Positions 33,504 through 44,013 of a stretch of DNA of 64,000 bases are shown here, piece by piece. The DNA lies in contig NC_087083.1 in the NCBI RefSeq assembly GCF_026151205.1, forward strand, positions 10,848,944-10,912,943. Reading direction: 5' to 3'. The notes under the pieces were generated by a model that had not been told where the DNA came from, did not search any database, and saw nothing but the letters and a program-made list of their open reading frames with translations. The stretch comes from Bolinopsis microptera. Taxonomy: Eukaryota > Ctenophora > Tentaculata > Lobata > Bolinopsidae. The translations under genes and the position numbers were made by a program. Position 1 is the stretch's first letter; the number at the start of each line of letters is the position of its first letter.

Positions 33504-34918
33504 AAACCAACTACAAACTTTTGAATATCGAAAAGTAAACTGTTTCTTTGCTCTACTTCTAGCTGGACTAGATCGGCGTGTTATGCCTTCCCATTTTGTA
33601 ATCGATACCGGGTTTTTGCATGATGACTACTCACATTTTTGTTGGTTCATATACCGATTTTACTGAGGGGAAAAAATAACAAACATTCTAATGTTTTCAG
33701 ATGACTTGATTTGGTTTTCTTTGTGTTCTGGATTTAGTGGAAGTAAAACTGAATTACCATACATATTACACATTCTTACTAAGGATTTCAGATCATATGT
33801 CATCAGTCATGATTGTTTATCCTGATGATCTTTATTTTGTGTTCTAACAATGTTAAATTCCAGATTTGTAAACCCGCTTAAACATATATTTAACATTTAA
33901 CCAGTGTCATGGGGACGTACATTTCATTGAATGACTTGTCACAAATAATTTACTTTATAAATCACGTTAATTAATGCGCGTGTTGCACGTGCACATTAAT
34001 TAATGCGCGTGTTGCACGTGCCAATCAGCGTTTGATGACGTTTAGTGTCACTAACTACGCTCACTCTTTTAGACAAGATCAAACTTGGGATTTATAGTAG
34101 GTAACACTTCATATAATTTCGATTAATGTCAGTGGACAAGTTTGATCATTTAATTCTATTAATGAAATATGCATATAAAAGTGATTTTTCTGACGTTCTT
34201 TACATCTTGTTAGCTGAATCTTCTCTTCTACTTTTGAGTATTTTCAGTGAATGCAACTGTTTTGTAATTGATAATATGATATGCGTGTCTAGATTGATGA
34301 TGTTAATAGATTTTGTAAAACTTGAACAAAGACCATCGTTTGAATTGTAGTTTTTTAAGGTTCTCCACATGACTTTGGTAAAACATACATGATACAAGTG
34401 TAATTGTATGTATCACCATATATTAGCTATAATTGTATAACATCAATATTGTCACTCACTCAGCTCATGTAACATAACATCAATATTGTCAAGGGATTGT
34501 CACTCACTCGTGATTATAGTAATGGTGCGTCCTCAAATAATATTAAATATTGAATGTATGATGTAGCATATTTACCGATTTATCAGATCAAGTGCGCTAG
34601 CTGTATAGAGTATTAATATTATATTAATATTTTAATTGCTAAAAGGTGCACTTCGGTAAACTTGCAAGTAAAACTTGAAGTGTCTTCTGGTCGGAGGTTT
34701 ATTCACTGTTCACATAACATTAATTAAGTCAAATGGCCAAGTCAACTATCGGTTTGTAACAAGTCAGCCAAATTAGTTAGCCAGGCCTATATATATATAG
34801 ATTAATTTGTTGAAATTAAAACTGCTTATGTATCGGTGAACGAAGTCACTAATTCATATTATTGATTATATTGTAAAATAGTTGTGATGCGTATTAATAT
34901 ATAATCATATCGAGTGTG
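33504..34918. other. 3' flank of the WDFY3-like gene, no gene seen
   Basis: AT-rich DNA with no supported ORF. A 25-bp direct duplication (AATTAATGCGCGTGTTGCAC) lies at about 33970-34020. Confidence 0.6.
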
Positions 34919-35062
34919 CTAAATCACTTTAATTTATAACAGTCGATCTTCGAGATTTTTCTAAAAGGGCCCCTGACAGTTCACAGTTGAAATCAACCTG
35001 AATCGATCATGTAATTCCGAACGCTGATCTCGAATCACGTAATATGACATTATAGTAAGGAA
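34919..35062 (+). mobile_element. MITE copy 3, cut by an 862-bp element
   Basis: Begins TAAATCACT and carries CAGTCGATCTTCGAGAT and CTAAAAGGGCCCCTGACAG as in the intact copy at 37189. It stops at AAGGAA where the TIR element begins. The family consensus reads AAGGAAGTTAG there, and GAAGTT resumes after the insertion. Confidence 0.75.
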
Positions 35063-35924
35063 TAGTAGAGGCTCTTACGGGCAAAAAGACGTGTTTTCTG
35101 CTACGAGTTTAGAGACCTAACCGCTAATTGGACACAATAGTATGATGTCTAAGGATCGATAATATGTTAAGAAGTATAAATTTGGCCTTATTAGTCACGT
35201 GCTATACCAATGCGCGTTTTAAACTTTGACAGTCTATTACTCTAAGGCAAATAAAGTAATTATATCCATATTTTGTCAGCAATAAGATCACATTATTTTC
35301 TATTTAGTGTGAAAATATGAGCTAGAACGGACATAATCTCGCTGAGTTATAGCTGTTTGAAATTTATGATGAACGCGCGGGTGCCAATTGATAACAACTA
35401 AATGCTTTTGCGCGTAGTGCGCGTCGAAAATTTGGCAAAAACGCTTGCGGAGTGACAATATTCAAACTTCGATTAAGTATATGAAGTGGGTACTTCTCGG
35501 AAAGGAAAAATTTAGGCAAACACGATGTGACTATTTTTGGGTTGATTTAATACAACTGCAAAAAATTATTCAAACTTAAAGCAAAAAAGTCAAAATTTTT
35601 ACCACTTTTTTGGATTTTTACCTCAGAACAAATAGAGGGATTTGTTTTATTTTTATACAATCTTGTGCGGCTGTCTTTTAGCTATCTTTATGCAAGTTTT
35701 GCCGACATGCCAACAAAATTAACTTGCTCAAAATATCAAAAAACATGGTTTTTTGGCCTATTTTTGGCCCAAAAATCGGTTTTTTTGCGATTTTACCCCA
35801 GAACAATCAGTCCAATCATCTTGAAACCACTTTCAATCGATTCTACGGTCAAAAATACGTCTAGTAAGGTATATCTGGGGTCCCTAACGTATCGAGCAGA
35901 CAATGCCCGTAAGAGCCTCTACTA
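35063..35924. mobile_element. 862-bp non-autonomous DNA transposon
   Basis: Perfect 21-bp inverted ends (TAGTAGAGGCTCTTACGGGC at the left), flanked by GAA on both sides (35060-35062, 35925-35927). The site before insertion is confirmed by other copies of the MITE it sits in. No transposase or convincing ORF lies inside. A 3-bp target duplication occurs in Harbinger and CACTA-type elements, but the ends match neither consensus well enough to assign it. Confidence 0.85.
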
Positions 35925-35968
35925 GAAGTTGTCATACATTGTATTTGACATACGTTGCATGCCACTTT

Positions 35969-36055
35969 TCGCGCGCGAAGCGCGCGCCGCCGAAGGGATA
36001 CGAAACATGTATCAACGTTGTATGATCCGCCGCGCCGCGCACGAGTGCGCGGCGC
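35969..36055. repeat. GC-rich hairpin cluster
   Basis: In AT-rich surroundings, GCGCGCGAAGCGCGC folds on a GAA loop, and GCCGCGCA/TGCGCGGC folds on a CGAG loop. The surrounding bases share no similarity with the hairpin insert at 43825. Confidence 0.7.
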
Positions 36056-36114
36056 CCCCTGTATCGTAGAAACTCTACAGGGGTGTTTCTATAGTGAAGC
36101 GAAAGTGGGGGTCA

Positions 36115-36760
36115 CCACGTGATACAATAAGGAAGTTGGTCTAATTTCAAGTTATGCCAGCTCATGGCCAACGCGCAGTTTAAAGACTTTCGCTTTCATT
36201 TTTAAAAGCTTCCACTTTGACAAAGCATAAATCGCCACCAACTAAGTCAAATTTCAATTTTAAAATACCAAAAGAAACTAAAGAATTTTGTCAACACAAA
36301 ATTAAAGGGGGCTGGATGGGGTATTAAAAACGCGATTTTCACCCTCAAAATCGACTTTTTCATATTTTATACATTTCCCCGTCAAAATAAGCCTTTTAAT
36401 TATATCGAAATATCCCCCCCCCCCCCCCCCCTTTCACAACTTCCGACCCCCCCCCCGCTTTCGTGTGCTTTCTTCTGCAGCTTTCCGGTCCTGAACTCTC
36501 GGCTCTCTCACTAGGGTTAGGGTTTCAGCATTTGCTTTTGTTACTGTTAGTGTTAGGAATTGGGTTAAGGTTTATAATTATTAATTATAGGGTTATATTA
36601 TATTAGGGTTGGAATCGGATTACAGGGTTAGGGTTTTGAGTGGTCATTCAGGGCCACCTAGAGAACGGGTTAAAAAAGTTACGTGAAAGTTTTGTGATTG
36701 AGTAAGATTTGGAATGAACTCTGATCATAAATTGTAAATTGTTAAAGTAAGACTTATCAA
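36115..36760 (+). mobile_element. Scattered MITE fragments with TTAGGG-like repeats
   Basis: CACGTGATACAATAAGGAAG (36118) and GGGTTAGGGTTTCAGCATTT (36522) to AGAGAACGGGTTAAAAAAG (36660) match the intact MITE, separated by unrelated DNA with a poly-C run at 36414-36432. Confidence 0.6.
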
Positions 36761-37188
36761 TTAAGCCTAAGGCAGTGGATGGAAAACAAGTTGAAAGTCA
36801 GTACCCTGACCCATACGTATTACTATTATTATTAGCTCAGTCACTGATCGAGCTCAGTCACTTATGTCTATAAGTATAACTATAACTTGCACGCGGCTCT
36901 GTACTGTCTGATTGTCGATGGCGCACTACCTACGTACTAATACTATAACTTGCTTTATTAATATTATGCATTAGGTTAGCGTTCTGCGACCAAAATTAAA
37001 CGGGGTATTGTTTAAAATCACTTTCGAGGTTGATTCACGATGTCAATCCTTCGCAGCTCGGTGAGGCACAGTGGTGCATCTCGCCGATCTACCGAAGAAG
37101 TGTGGTTGCGAGAAGCATTATTTGATGCGCGCGCGACCCAGTAGTGCATCGCGCTACAATTTCGAGGCACCTTGACCGAGCGAGCTAA

Positions 37189-37539
37189 ATCACTCTACAG
37201 TCGATCTTCGAGATTGTTCTAAAAGGGCCCCCGACGGTTGTAATCAACTTCAATCGATGTATTTTCGGACGCTGATTCCGAATCACCCCCCATGACATAG
37301 GGTTAAAATGCTTCCCTGACGAGATATTGGCGAAAAACTGTCTCGATCACGTGATATGACCGTATAAGGAAGTTAGTCTAATTTCTCGTTAGGGTTAGGG
37401 TTTCAGCATATGTTTTTGTTAAGGATTGGGTTAGGGTTAGGGTTGGGATCAGATTAGACGGTTAGGGTTTCGAAAAGTCGTTTAGAACCAGCTAGAGAAC
37501 GGGTTGAAAAAGTCACGTGACAGTCGAGTGTAGAGTGAT
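37189..37539 (+). mobile_element. MITE, Harbinger-like, intact copy
   Basis: 351 bp with imperfect inverted ends (ATCACTCTACAGTCGA; one mismatch) and a TAA target duplication on both sides (37186-37188, 37540-37542). TWA duplications are typical of PIF/Harbinger. It carries a palindromic ATCACGTGAT and several TTAGGG-like hexamers. Copies or fragments also lie at 16572, 17918, 34919 and 36115. Confidence 0.85.
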
Positions 37540-37679
37540 TAATCATCATCCCACCTTGACATTGACAAAGTCAAAAGGTATTTGCGCTATTGTGCTTTTC
37601 AAGGAGAAATACGTCACTGTCAGTAGCGTTTTTAAGCTTGTTATTTTCTTTCAAAAGTAGTCCAAGTGATTTGCATACT

Positions 37680-38011
37680 TTATTTGACCAAAACCCATAA
37701 TCATGGGTAGAGTGAACCGCTGCCAGTGTCTCTCTTTTCCAAACAAAAGAAAATGATATTAATTTGAGGAACCGTCCGCAAATGCAAATTGATACCGAGA
37801 ATGAAATCGGTCGCTCGCTTTTCCCATTCAATAAGCTTTATTACAATACGTAAGCCGTGAATGAATGGGAAAAGCGAGCGACCGATTTCATTCTCGGTAT
37901 CAATTTGCATTTGCGGACGGTTCCTCAAATTAATATCATTTTCTTTTGTTTGGAAAAGAGAGACACTGGCAGCGGTTCACTCTACCCATGATTATGGGTT
38001 TTGGTCAAATA
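37680..38011. mobile_element. Foldback element with ~149-bp, nearly perfect inverted arms
   Basis: Bases 37680-37829 and 37863-38011 are inverted copies, with a loop of about 33 bp. Ends read ATTTGACCAAAACCCATAAT. I see essentially no mismatch between arms, which implies recent origin or gene conversion. Half copies occur at 505, 8826 and 21035, and another full one at 40030. Confidence 0.9.
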
Positions 38012-39462
38012 TCATCTCTTTTTGATTATAATGTCAGGATAATTTACACAGTCGAAACTTAATAAGGAGGTAATTTCAACGATTTCGAGATTTTACCTTT
38101 GAAAACGTTTCCTTGTGTTTAGGTAGGCATATCTGTCAATAACAGACTGAATATAGCACTTTTTACTCATTCAAGTTGGCATTAAATTCATATATAATGC
38201 CATTTTAATATCGTGGGAAAGCAGAATATATTCGAAATCACGAATGAGCAAAATTCTCACCTTTCGCACCCTCAAACTTTGAGCGGACGTTGCGTGCGCA
38301 TAAAATATTGAATCACCATAAATTTTTGCATAGTGTTATTTAATATATAGTTTGATAAGCATGAAAAGTTTCAGAAGATTTCAAAAAGAACTTGGATCAC
38401 AACGGGACTCCAAAGTTGGTAAAAATCGTAGAAATAACAATTTTTAGTGATTTTAGCTATTTTAAATGAATTTGGGCGTGTTCCCACGTGTGCAACTTTT
38501 CGATTTTTAACTTTAAAACTAGCCTATAACACAATTTAGACCTTTAGGAAGCAAAATTGAGCTCCACAACCCAAGGGATGGCCCAACACCAGAGAATACT
38601 AATTCACAACTTTTGTGTTTTTATAAAATTATTCTTCAAAAAAGCACAAACTTCAATAGCGAATATCTTTATGAAGGAGCAAGGTAGGAAAACTTTCCGG
38701 TAGATTTTCAGAATGCTTGAACAATTATCTAAGATGAAAATGTCCTCAGATTTTGAATAAAATTACTCCTTAATGCTTTAAAATCGATTTGAAAAGTTGT
38801 TATTTTGTCAAAAATCAAGTTTTAAAAACACTTAAATTGATGACGTCATCAAGTGATGATGATGACGATAAATTATTTTTCGATATAATGTAAACTAAAG
38901 TATAAACAATTATCTTTAAAACCTGTGGTTCGAAATGACTGTATCTTTTATACTTTTGAATCTACGGACACTTAAATGTAGGCTACAATTTACTGCAAAA
39001 GCGTCTATACATATATACATATATATATACATATATAGCTTCACGACAATCTGTTGTAAAACAGGGGTTCCAGAAAACCCACTTCCCGATACTCCTGCAA
39101 CATGAAATTTTTTTTACAGTCGATTTGGACAAGGTCTAGACGCTCTGCAAAGTTTCAGATCTCTAACTCAATTTTAACATGGTTTTTAAGGCACCTGAAT
39201 ATGGCGATTTTGGGTTTTTTACCTAATTTCGTATAACATGCTGGCGCGTATTTTGCGCAAATTTCTTAAAAACCTCCACATAACTATTTCTTATTCCTGT
39301 CATCATTAACATTGAATTAGAATGTTTTGAACTTAAATATACCTGCTGAACTACTTTCGATGAGTCTTAATGCCTGGAAAACAATAAAGGGGATATAATA
39401 GTATAGGGGGTACATAGTGTTGTGAATATAAGGGCAACGGTTATGCTTGCCAGCATTGTGAT
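38012..39462. repeat. Segmental duplicate, copy A
   Basis: About 1.45 kb non-coding, following the foldback, with the same order and clear similarity to 40298-41103 plus 43254-44013. Shared blocks include GAGCGGACGTTGCGTGCGCA, CTTGATGACGTCATCAAG-like sequence and TGAGTCTTAATGCCTG. Divergence is moderate. The last 26 bases also occur inverted at about 49870 in an intron of the VWD gene, so the unit is probably a mobile element. Confidence 0.8.
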
Positions 39463-40029
39463 TGGACATTATTTGACCGGACATTAAATGACCGGACTTA
39501 ATTATGAACCGACATTAAAATGAACGCTCGCGCTTAAAGTTAAAGACATTCAAAACCATCAAAAATCCAAATGTGTTCATATTTTGTTGACGGTTTTTAA
39601 ATTTTAGCTGATGATTTGCAAATCAATGTTTTATAAAATAATTAGCGCGAAAAGCAGCCGTTAAACAGTAAAAATGTCATAATATCTGTTCATGTTATAT
39701 ATTACTACCAATGTTCATGATTATGAAAGTTGTGTAAAAACAACAAATATGAAATAATATATGACCAGATTGTCATTGATGAGCATATCACAGGTCATAT
39801 TCGCGTCAAATGGGTTATCGTGCTTATTGCTTAAACTTAAAGCATCGCGTAATTGGTAATACCCGCTTTTTGAAAACCATCTTTTATTACTATCATATTA
39901 AACGGAGACCAGCACCTCGATTTTAGATTGTAAATCAAAAGGCTTCGACAAGGCTAGTAAATAAAAAGTAATGTTTTTAATTTTATGACACCTTGGTTAT
40001 TGCGAAAAGATTATAAATATAATGAAGGT

Positions 40030-40297
40030 ACAATTTGACCAAAACCCATAATCATGGGTAGAGTGGACCGCTGCCAGTGTCTCTCTTTCCCAAACAAAAG
40101 GAAATGATATTAATTTGATTGACCGTGCTCAAATGCAAAATGATACCGAGAATGAAATCGGTCGCTCGCTTTTCCCATTCATTTACAATTGTAATAGATT
40201 AAGAAGAACTATCCAAAGGCAGCTTCCTTTTGTTTGGGAAAGAGAGACACTGGCAGCGGTCCACTCTACCCATGATTATGGGTTTTGGTCAAATATC
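40030..40297. mobile_element. Foldback element, second full copy
   Basis: Inverted ends ATTTGACCAAAACCCATAAT; the right arm is shortened compared with 37680-38011. It heads copy B of the segmental duplicate. Confidence 0.85.
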
Positions 40298-41104
40298 ATC
40301 TCTTTTTGATTATAATATCAGGGTACTTTATAAAGTTGAAATATACACTGATATCTTCATTAATAAGGAGGAAGTTTCAACGATTTCGAAATTTTTCCTT
40401 TGAAAACATTTCCTTGTGTTTAGGGAAGCATATCGGTCGATCACTGACTGAATATGCTACTTAATACTCATTCAAGTTGGCATTAAATTCATATATAATG
40501 ACATTAAACTGTCGTGGCAAAGCAGAATTTGTTGGAAATCACGAATGAGCAAATTCTCACCTTTCGCACGTGCAAACTTTGAGCGGACGTTGCGTGCGCA
40601 TTGAATATTGAATCGCCGTAAATTTTAGCATGTAATTGTTTTATATATAACTTGATAAGCATGCAAAGTTTCAAAGTATTTCAAGAAGAATTGTAATCAC
40701 AACGGGACTCTAAAGTTGACAGAAAATGACGAAAACAGCAATTTACAGTGATTTTAGTAATTTTCTATCAATTTGGGCGTGTCCCCACGTGTGCAACTTT
40801 TCGATTTTTAACTTTAAAACTAGCCTAATGCACAATTTATACCTATAGGAAGCAGAACTGAGCTCCACAACCCAAGGCATGGCCCAACACCAGAGAATAC
40901 TAAATCGCAAAATTGACGTTTTTATAAAATAATTCTTCAAAAAAGCACAAACTTCAATGACGAATATCTTTATGAAGGAGCAAGCTAGAAAAACTTTCCG
41001 GTAGATTTTCAGAATGCTTGAACAATTATCTAAGATGGAAATTTCCTCAGATTTTGAATACAATTACTTTTTAATGGTGTAAAATCATTTTAAAAAGTTA
41101 TTAC

Positions 41105-42872
41105 TGAAATTAGTAGTAGGACCACTTTCGATCCTGGTGGGGCCCAGGGGACACTACGTAACCCTTCTCCAAATAGTATCTACATAAAACCAGTCACAAC
41201 TACCGAAGTTCAAGACGTTATTAACCTATTTAAGAATAAAGCTACTCTTGACACCAAAATCCAACCACTCAAAATTGCCAACAGCTGTCATAATTTTACC
41301 ACTGTATTGGCCCACGTTGTTAACAGCTCGTTCGAACAAGGGGTCTTTCCCCAAGCCTTGAAAACGGCAAAAGTAGTTCCTGTACATAAAGGTGGATCTA
41401 AAACTGACATCAAAAATTACAGACCGATATCTCTACTTGCCACTTTCTCAAAAGTCTACGAAAAGCTTATGCACAATCGAGTCATAAATTTCTTGGATAC
41501 CTACAATATACTTTGTAAAAATCAATACGGCTTCCGCCCAGGTAGGTCTTGTGAACATGCACTTCTTAATGCTAAAGACAGAATCCTCAATTCAATGTCT
41601 AAAAAGCAAGTTACTTTGCTCCTTTTAATTGACTTTAGCAAAGCCTTTGACCTGGTGGATCACTCCATACTCCTGAATAAGCTCGAGCACTATGGCATAA
41701 GAGGTCTAGCTTTAAACTGGTTTAAATCATATCTTATGAACAGAAACCAGTTTGTATCAATTGGATCCTCTGAATCCTCAGCCAATCCAATTATTTACGG
41801 TGTACCCCAAGGTTCAATTTTGGGACCTCTCCTTTTTATAATCTACATAAACGATCTTCCTCAAATATCAGAAATAGCTAATTTCATCATGTACGCAGAT
41901 GATGCAAACATTTTCCTAACAGGAGAAAATATAAACGAGGTTTATGATAAGCTCAAAATTCTTAGCGATGTCTTAGTTAAATGGGTAGATAACAACGGAT
42001 TAGCTCTAAATCTTAAAAAAACGAATTAAATGATCTTTTCTCGACAAAGAAACCTCATTTATCGCGATGTAGTAATTTCTGGTGTCACAATCGAAAGAAA
42101 AACAGAAGCCCGTTTCTTAGGTGTTATAATAGATAACAAACTGAACTGGTCGCAACATATTTCTGCCATGAAAATGAAAATGGCCAGATACATTGGAGTC
42201 ATGTACAAACTTAAAAAATATTTGCCTCTGGAAGCACGTTTACAAATATATCACAGCTTTGTGCAGTCTCACCTTAATTACTGCTCCCTCGTCTGGGGTT
42301 TTGCTGCCAAATCCCATATAGAAACACTATTTGTTAAACAGAAAATGGGTCTTAGAGCAATACTACCAGGTTTTGTTAATTACTGGTACAAAGATGGTAC
42401 ACCACCAGCAAGTACCAAGTCTGGTTTCTATGTACACAAAATATTGACAGTTCATAGTATCATCGTAAAGAACGCATTAGTTTTTATACATAAGCTAAAA
42501 AACTTCCCAAGTCTAGTGCCTCCCTCTATAAAGAAAACAATACCTAACAGTGCACCAATATTTAACGTCGCCGATCCGGATTCGAGTCTTACAACTTTGT
42601 GGTCAGATGAATACGGTAAACACCCTTACAATAATTCAGTATTCTACAAAGGTCCACTATTAGCAATAAACAGATATAGTGTCGCAGCAACTTCCTTGCC
42701 AAGTCTATTCAACCTTAACATCTACAAAAGGTGCATAAAAAACATGCTCATTGATCAACAAAACGAGGGCATTGCAGACGAATGGCATAACTTTATGTTA
42801 TACAATATAACGGGACTAAGGAAATCAGAGCGCAACATCAACCGTAATGCTAATAATAACTCTGTCCCATAA
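41105..42872 (+). pseudogene. LINE reverse transcriptase, truncated, one in-frame stop
   Basis: The frame is open from the truncation point. RT motifs in order: YRPISLL, YGFRPGRSCEHALL, LIDFSKAFDLVDH, GVPQGSILGPLLF, MYADD catalytic box, and LNLKKTN. A TAA at 42027-42029 interrupts just after KKTN, then the same frame continues for 280 residues to 42872 through the thumb and C-terminal region. Missing its 5' part and carrying a stop, it cannot make a full polymerase. The catalytic aspartates are otherwise intact, so the insertion is fairly young. Confidence 0.88.
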
Positions 42873-43253
42873 GCACGCCATCACAGAATCAATTTCACTG
42901 CATACCATCTCAGTTACACTGCCATCAATTCGCCAGCAAAAACGGCATGACGCTATGCGACTGATAACAGTCGTTAAATTTTAAAAATTTTGGAATAGCT
43001 AGCTAGCAGTAGCTATGCGCCTGTTTCCACTCTATAACAACTCTAAAAGCATATTAATATGATAATTTCAACTAAAGGCAACTTTATATGTGCTCAGCTA
43101 TGTTTTGTTTCGACAAGCTCTATTATATACATTTTAATCGTTTTAATGAGATCTAATCTTGTATGAGTTTTGAGTTTGAATTGATAACACTTATTATATA
43201 TATTATTTTTTGAGTAAACATTGGCTGGTACTTCGGGCCGGTCCCCAACAAAC
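41105..43253 (+). mobile_element. 5'-truncated CR1/Jockey-type LINE
   Basis: About 2.15 kb insertion whose limits are defined by comparing duplicate copies A and B (copy A reads GTTGTTATTTTGTC across the site). Coding sequence starts at the very 5' edge, so the endonuclease region is missing. About 380 bp of 3' UTR follow the ORF. There is no poly-A tail, which suits CR1-like more than L1-like elements. Confidence 0.82.
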
Positions 43254-43824
43254 TTTGTCAAAAATCAAGTTTTAAAAACGGTTAACTTGATGACGTCATC
43301 AAGGGGTGTTCATGACGTCAAATAATTTGTTTATAAATGTAAACTAAAGTGTAAACAATTATTTTCAAGACCTGTGGTCGGAAATGGCTGTATCTTTTAT
43401 ACTTTAGAATCTATGGACAATTAAATACAGGCTACAATTGACTGGCAAAGCGTCTATCCCTGAATATATATGTATGTATATATCACGACAATCTATCGTA
43501 AAACAGGGGTTCTAGAAAACCCACTTCCCGATGCTCCTGAAACCTGGAACTTTTTTTGCAGTCGATTTGGTCAACGTCTAGACGCCCTGAAAAATTTCAG
43601 ATCTCTAACTCAATTTTAACATGGTTTTTAAAGCACCTGAATATGGCGATTTTGGGTTTTTTACCGAATTTCGTATAACAGTGCTGGCGAGTATTTTATG
43701 CAAATTTCTTAAAAATCTCAACATAACTATTTTTTATTCCTGTCATCTTTGACATCAAATTAGAATGTTTTGAACTAAAAATAAATCTGCTGAACGACTT
43801 CCGATGAGTCTTAATGCCTGAAAA

Positions 43825-43892
43825 ACTCCTGCCGGAGGCGGCGGCCTTCGGCCGCCGCCTCCGGCCGGAGTGCACGCTTCGCGTGCACGAAA
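43825..43892. repeat. Twin UUCG-type GC hairpins
   Basis: A perfect 16-bp arm pair (GCCGGAGGCGGCGGCC and complement) closes on a TTC loop, giving a C-UUCG-G tip. Directly after, GTGCACGC/GCGTGCAC closes on the same TTC tip. Duplicate copy A lacks them, so they were inserted in copy B or deleted from A. Confidence 0.85.
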
Positions 43893-44013
43893 GAGGCTTG
43901 TAACGTGTACCAAAGGGGGTATAATAGTATTAGTAAAGGGGGTATAATAGTAAATGGGGTACATAGTATACCCACAATAAATGCAACGGTCGTGCTTGCC
44001 AGCACTGTGATGA

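Larger units (their letters stand above)
40298..44013. repeat. Segmental duplicate, copy B, split by a LINE
   Basis: Similar to copy A over 40298-41103 and 43254-44013. Between them sits a LINE insertion, and about 85 bp of GC-rich hairpins are added near 43825. Confidence 0.8.

Noticed and set aside
34126-34350. 74-residue ORF after the WDFY3-like gene
   Set aside because: AT-rich, no domain, no splice or promoter signal; compatible with 3' flanking DNA.
35665-35925. 86-residue ORF as transposase of the 862-bp element
   Set aside because: No catalytic or DNA-binding motif; it runs into the terminal repeat and looks like chance.
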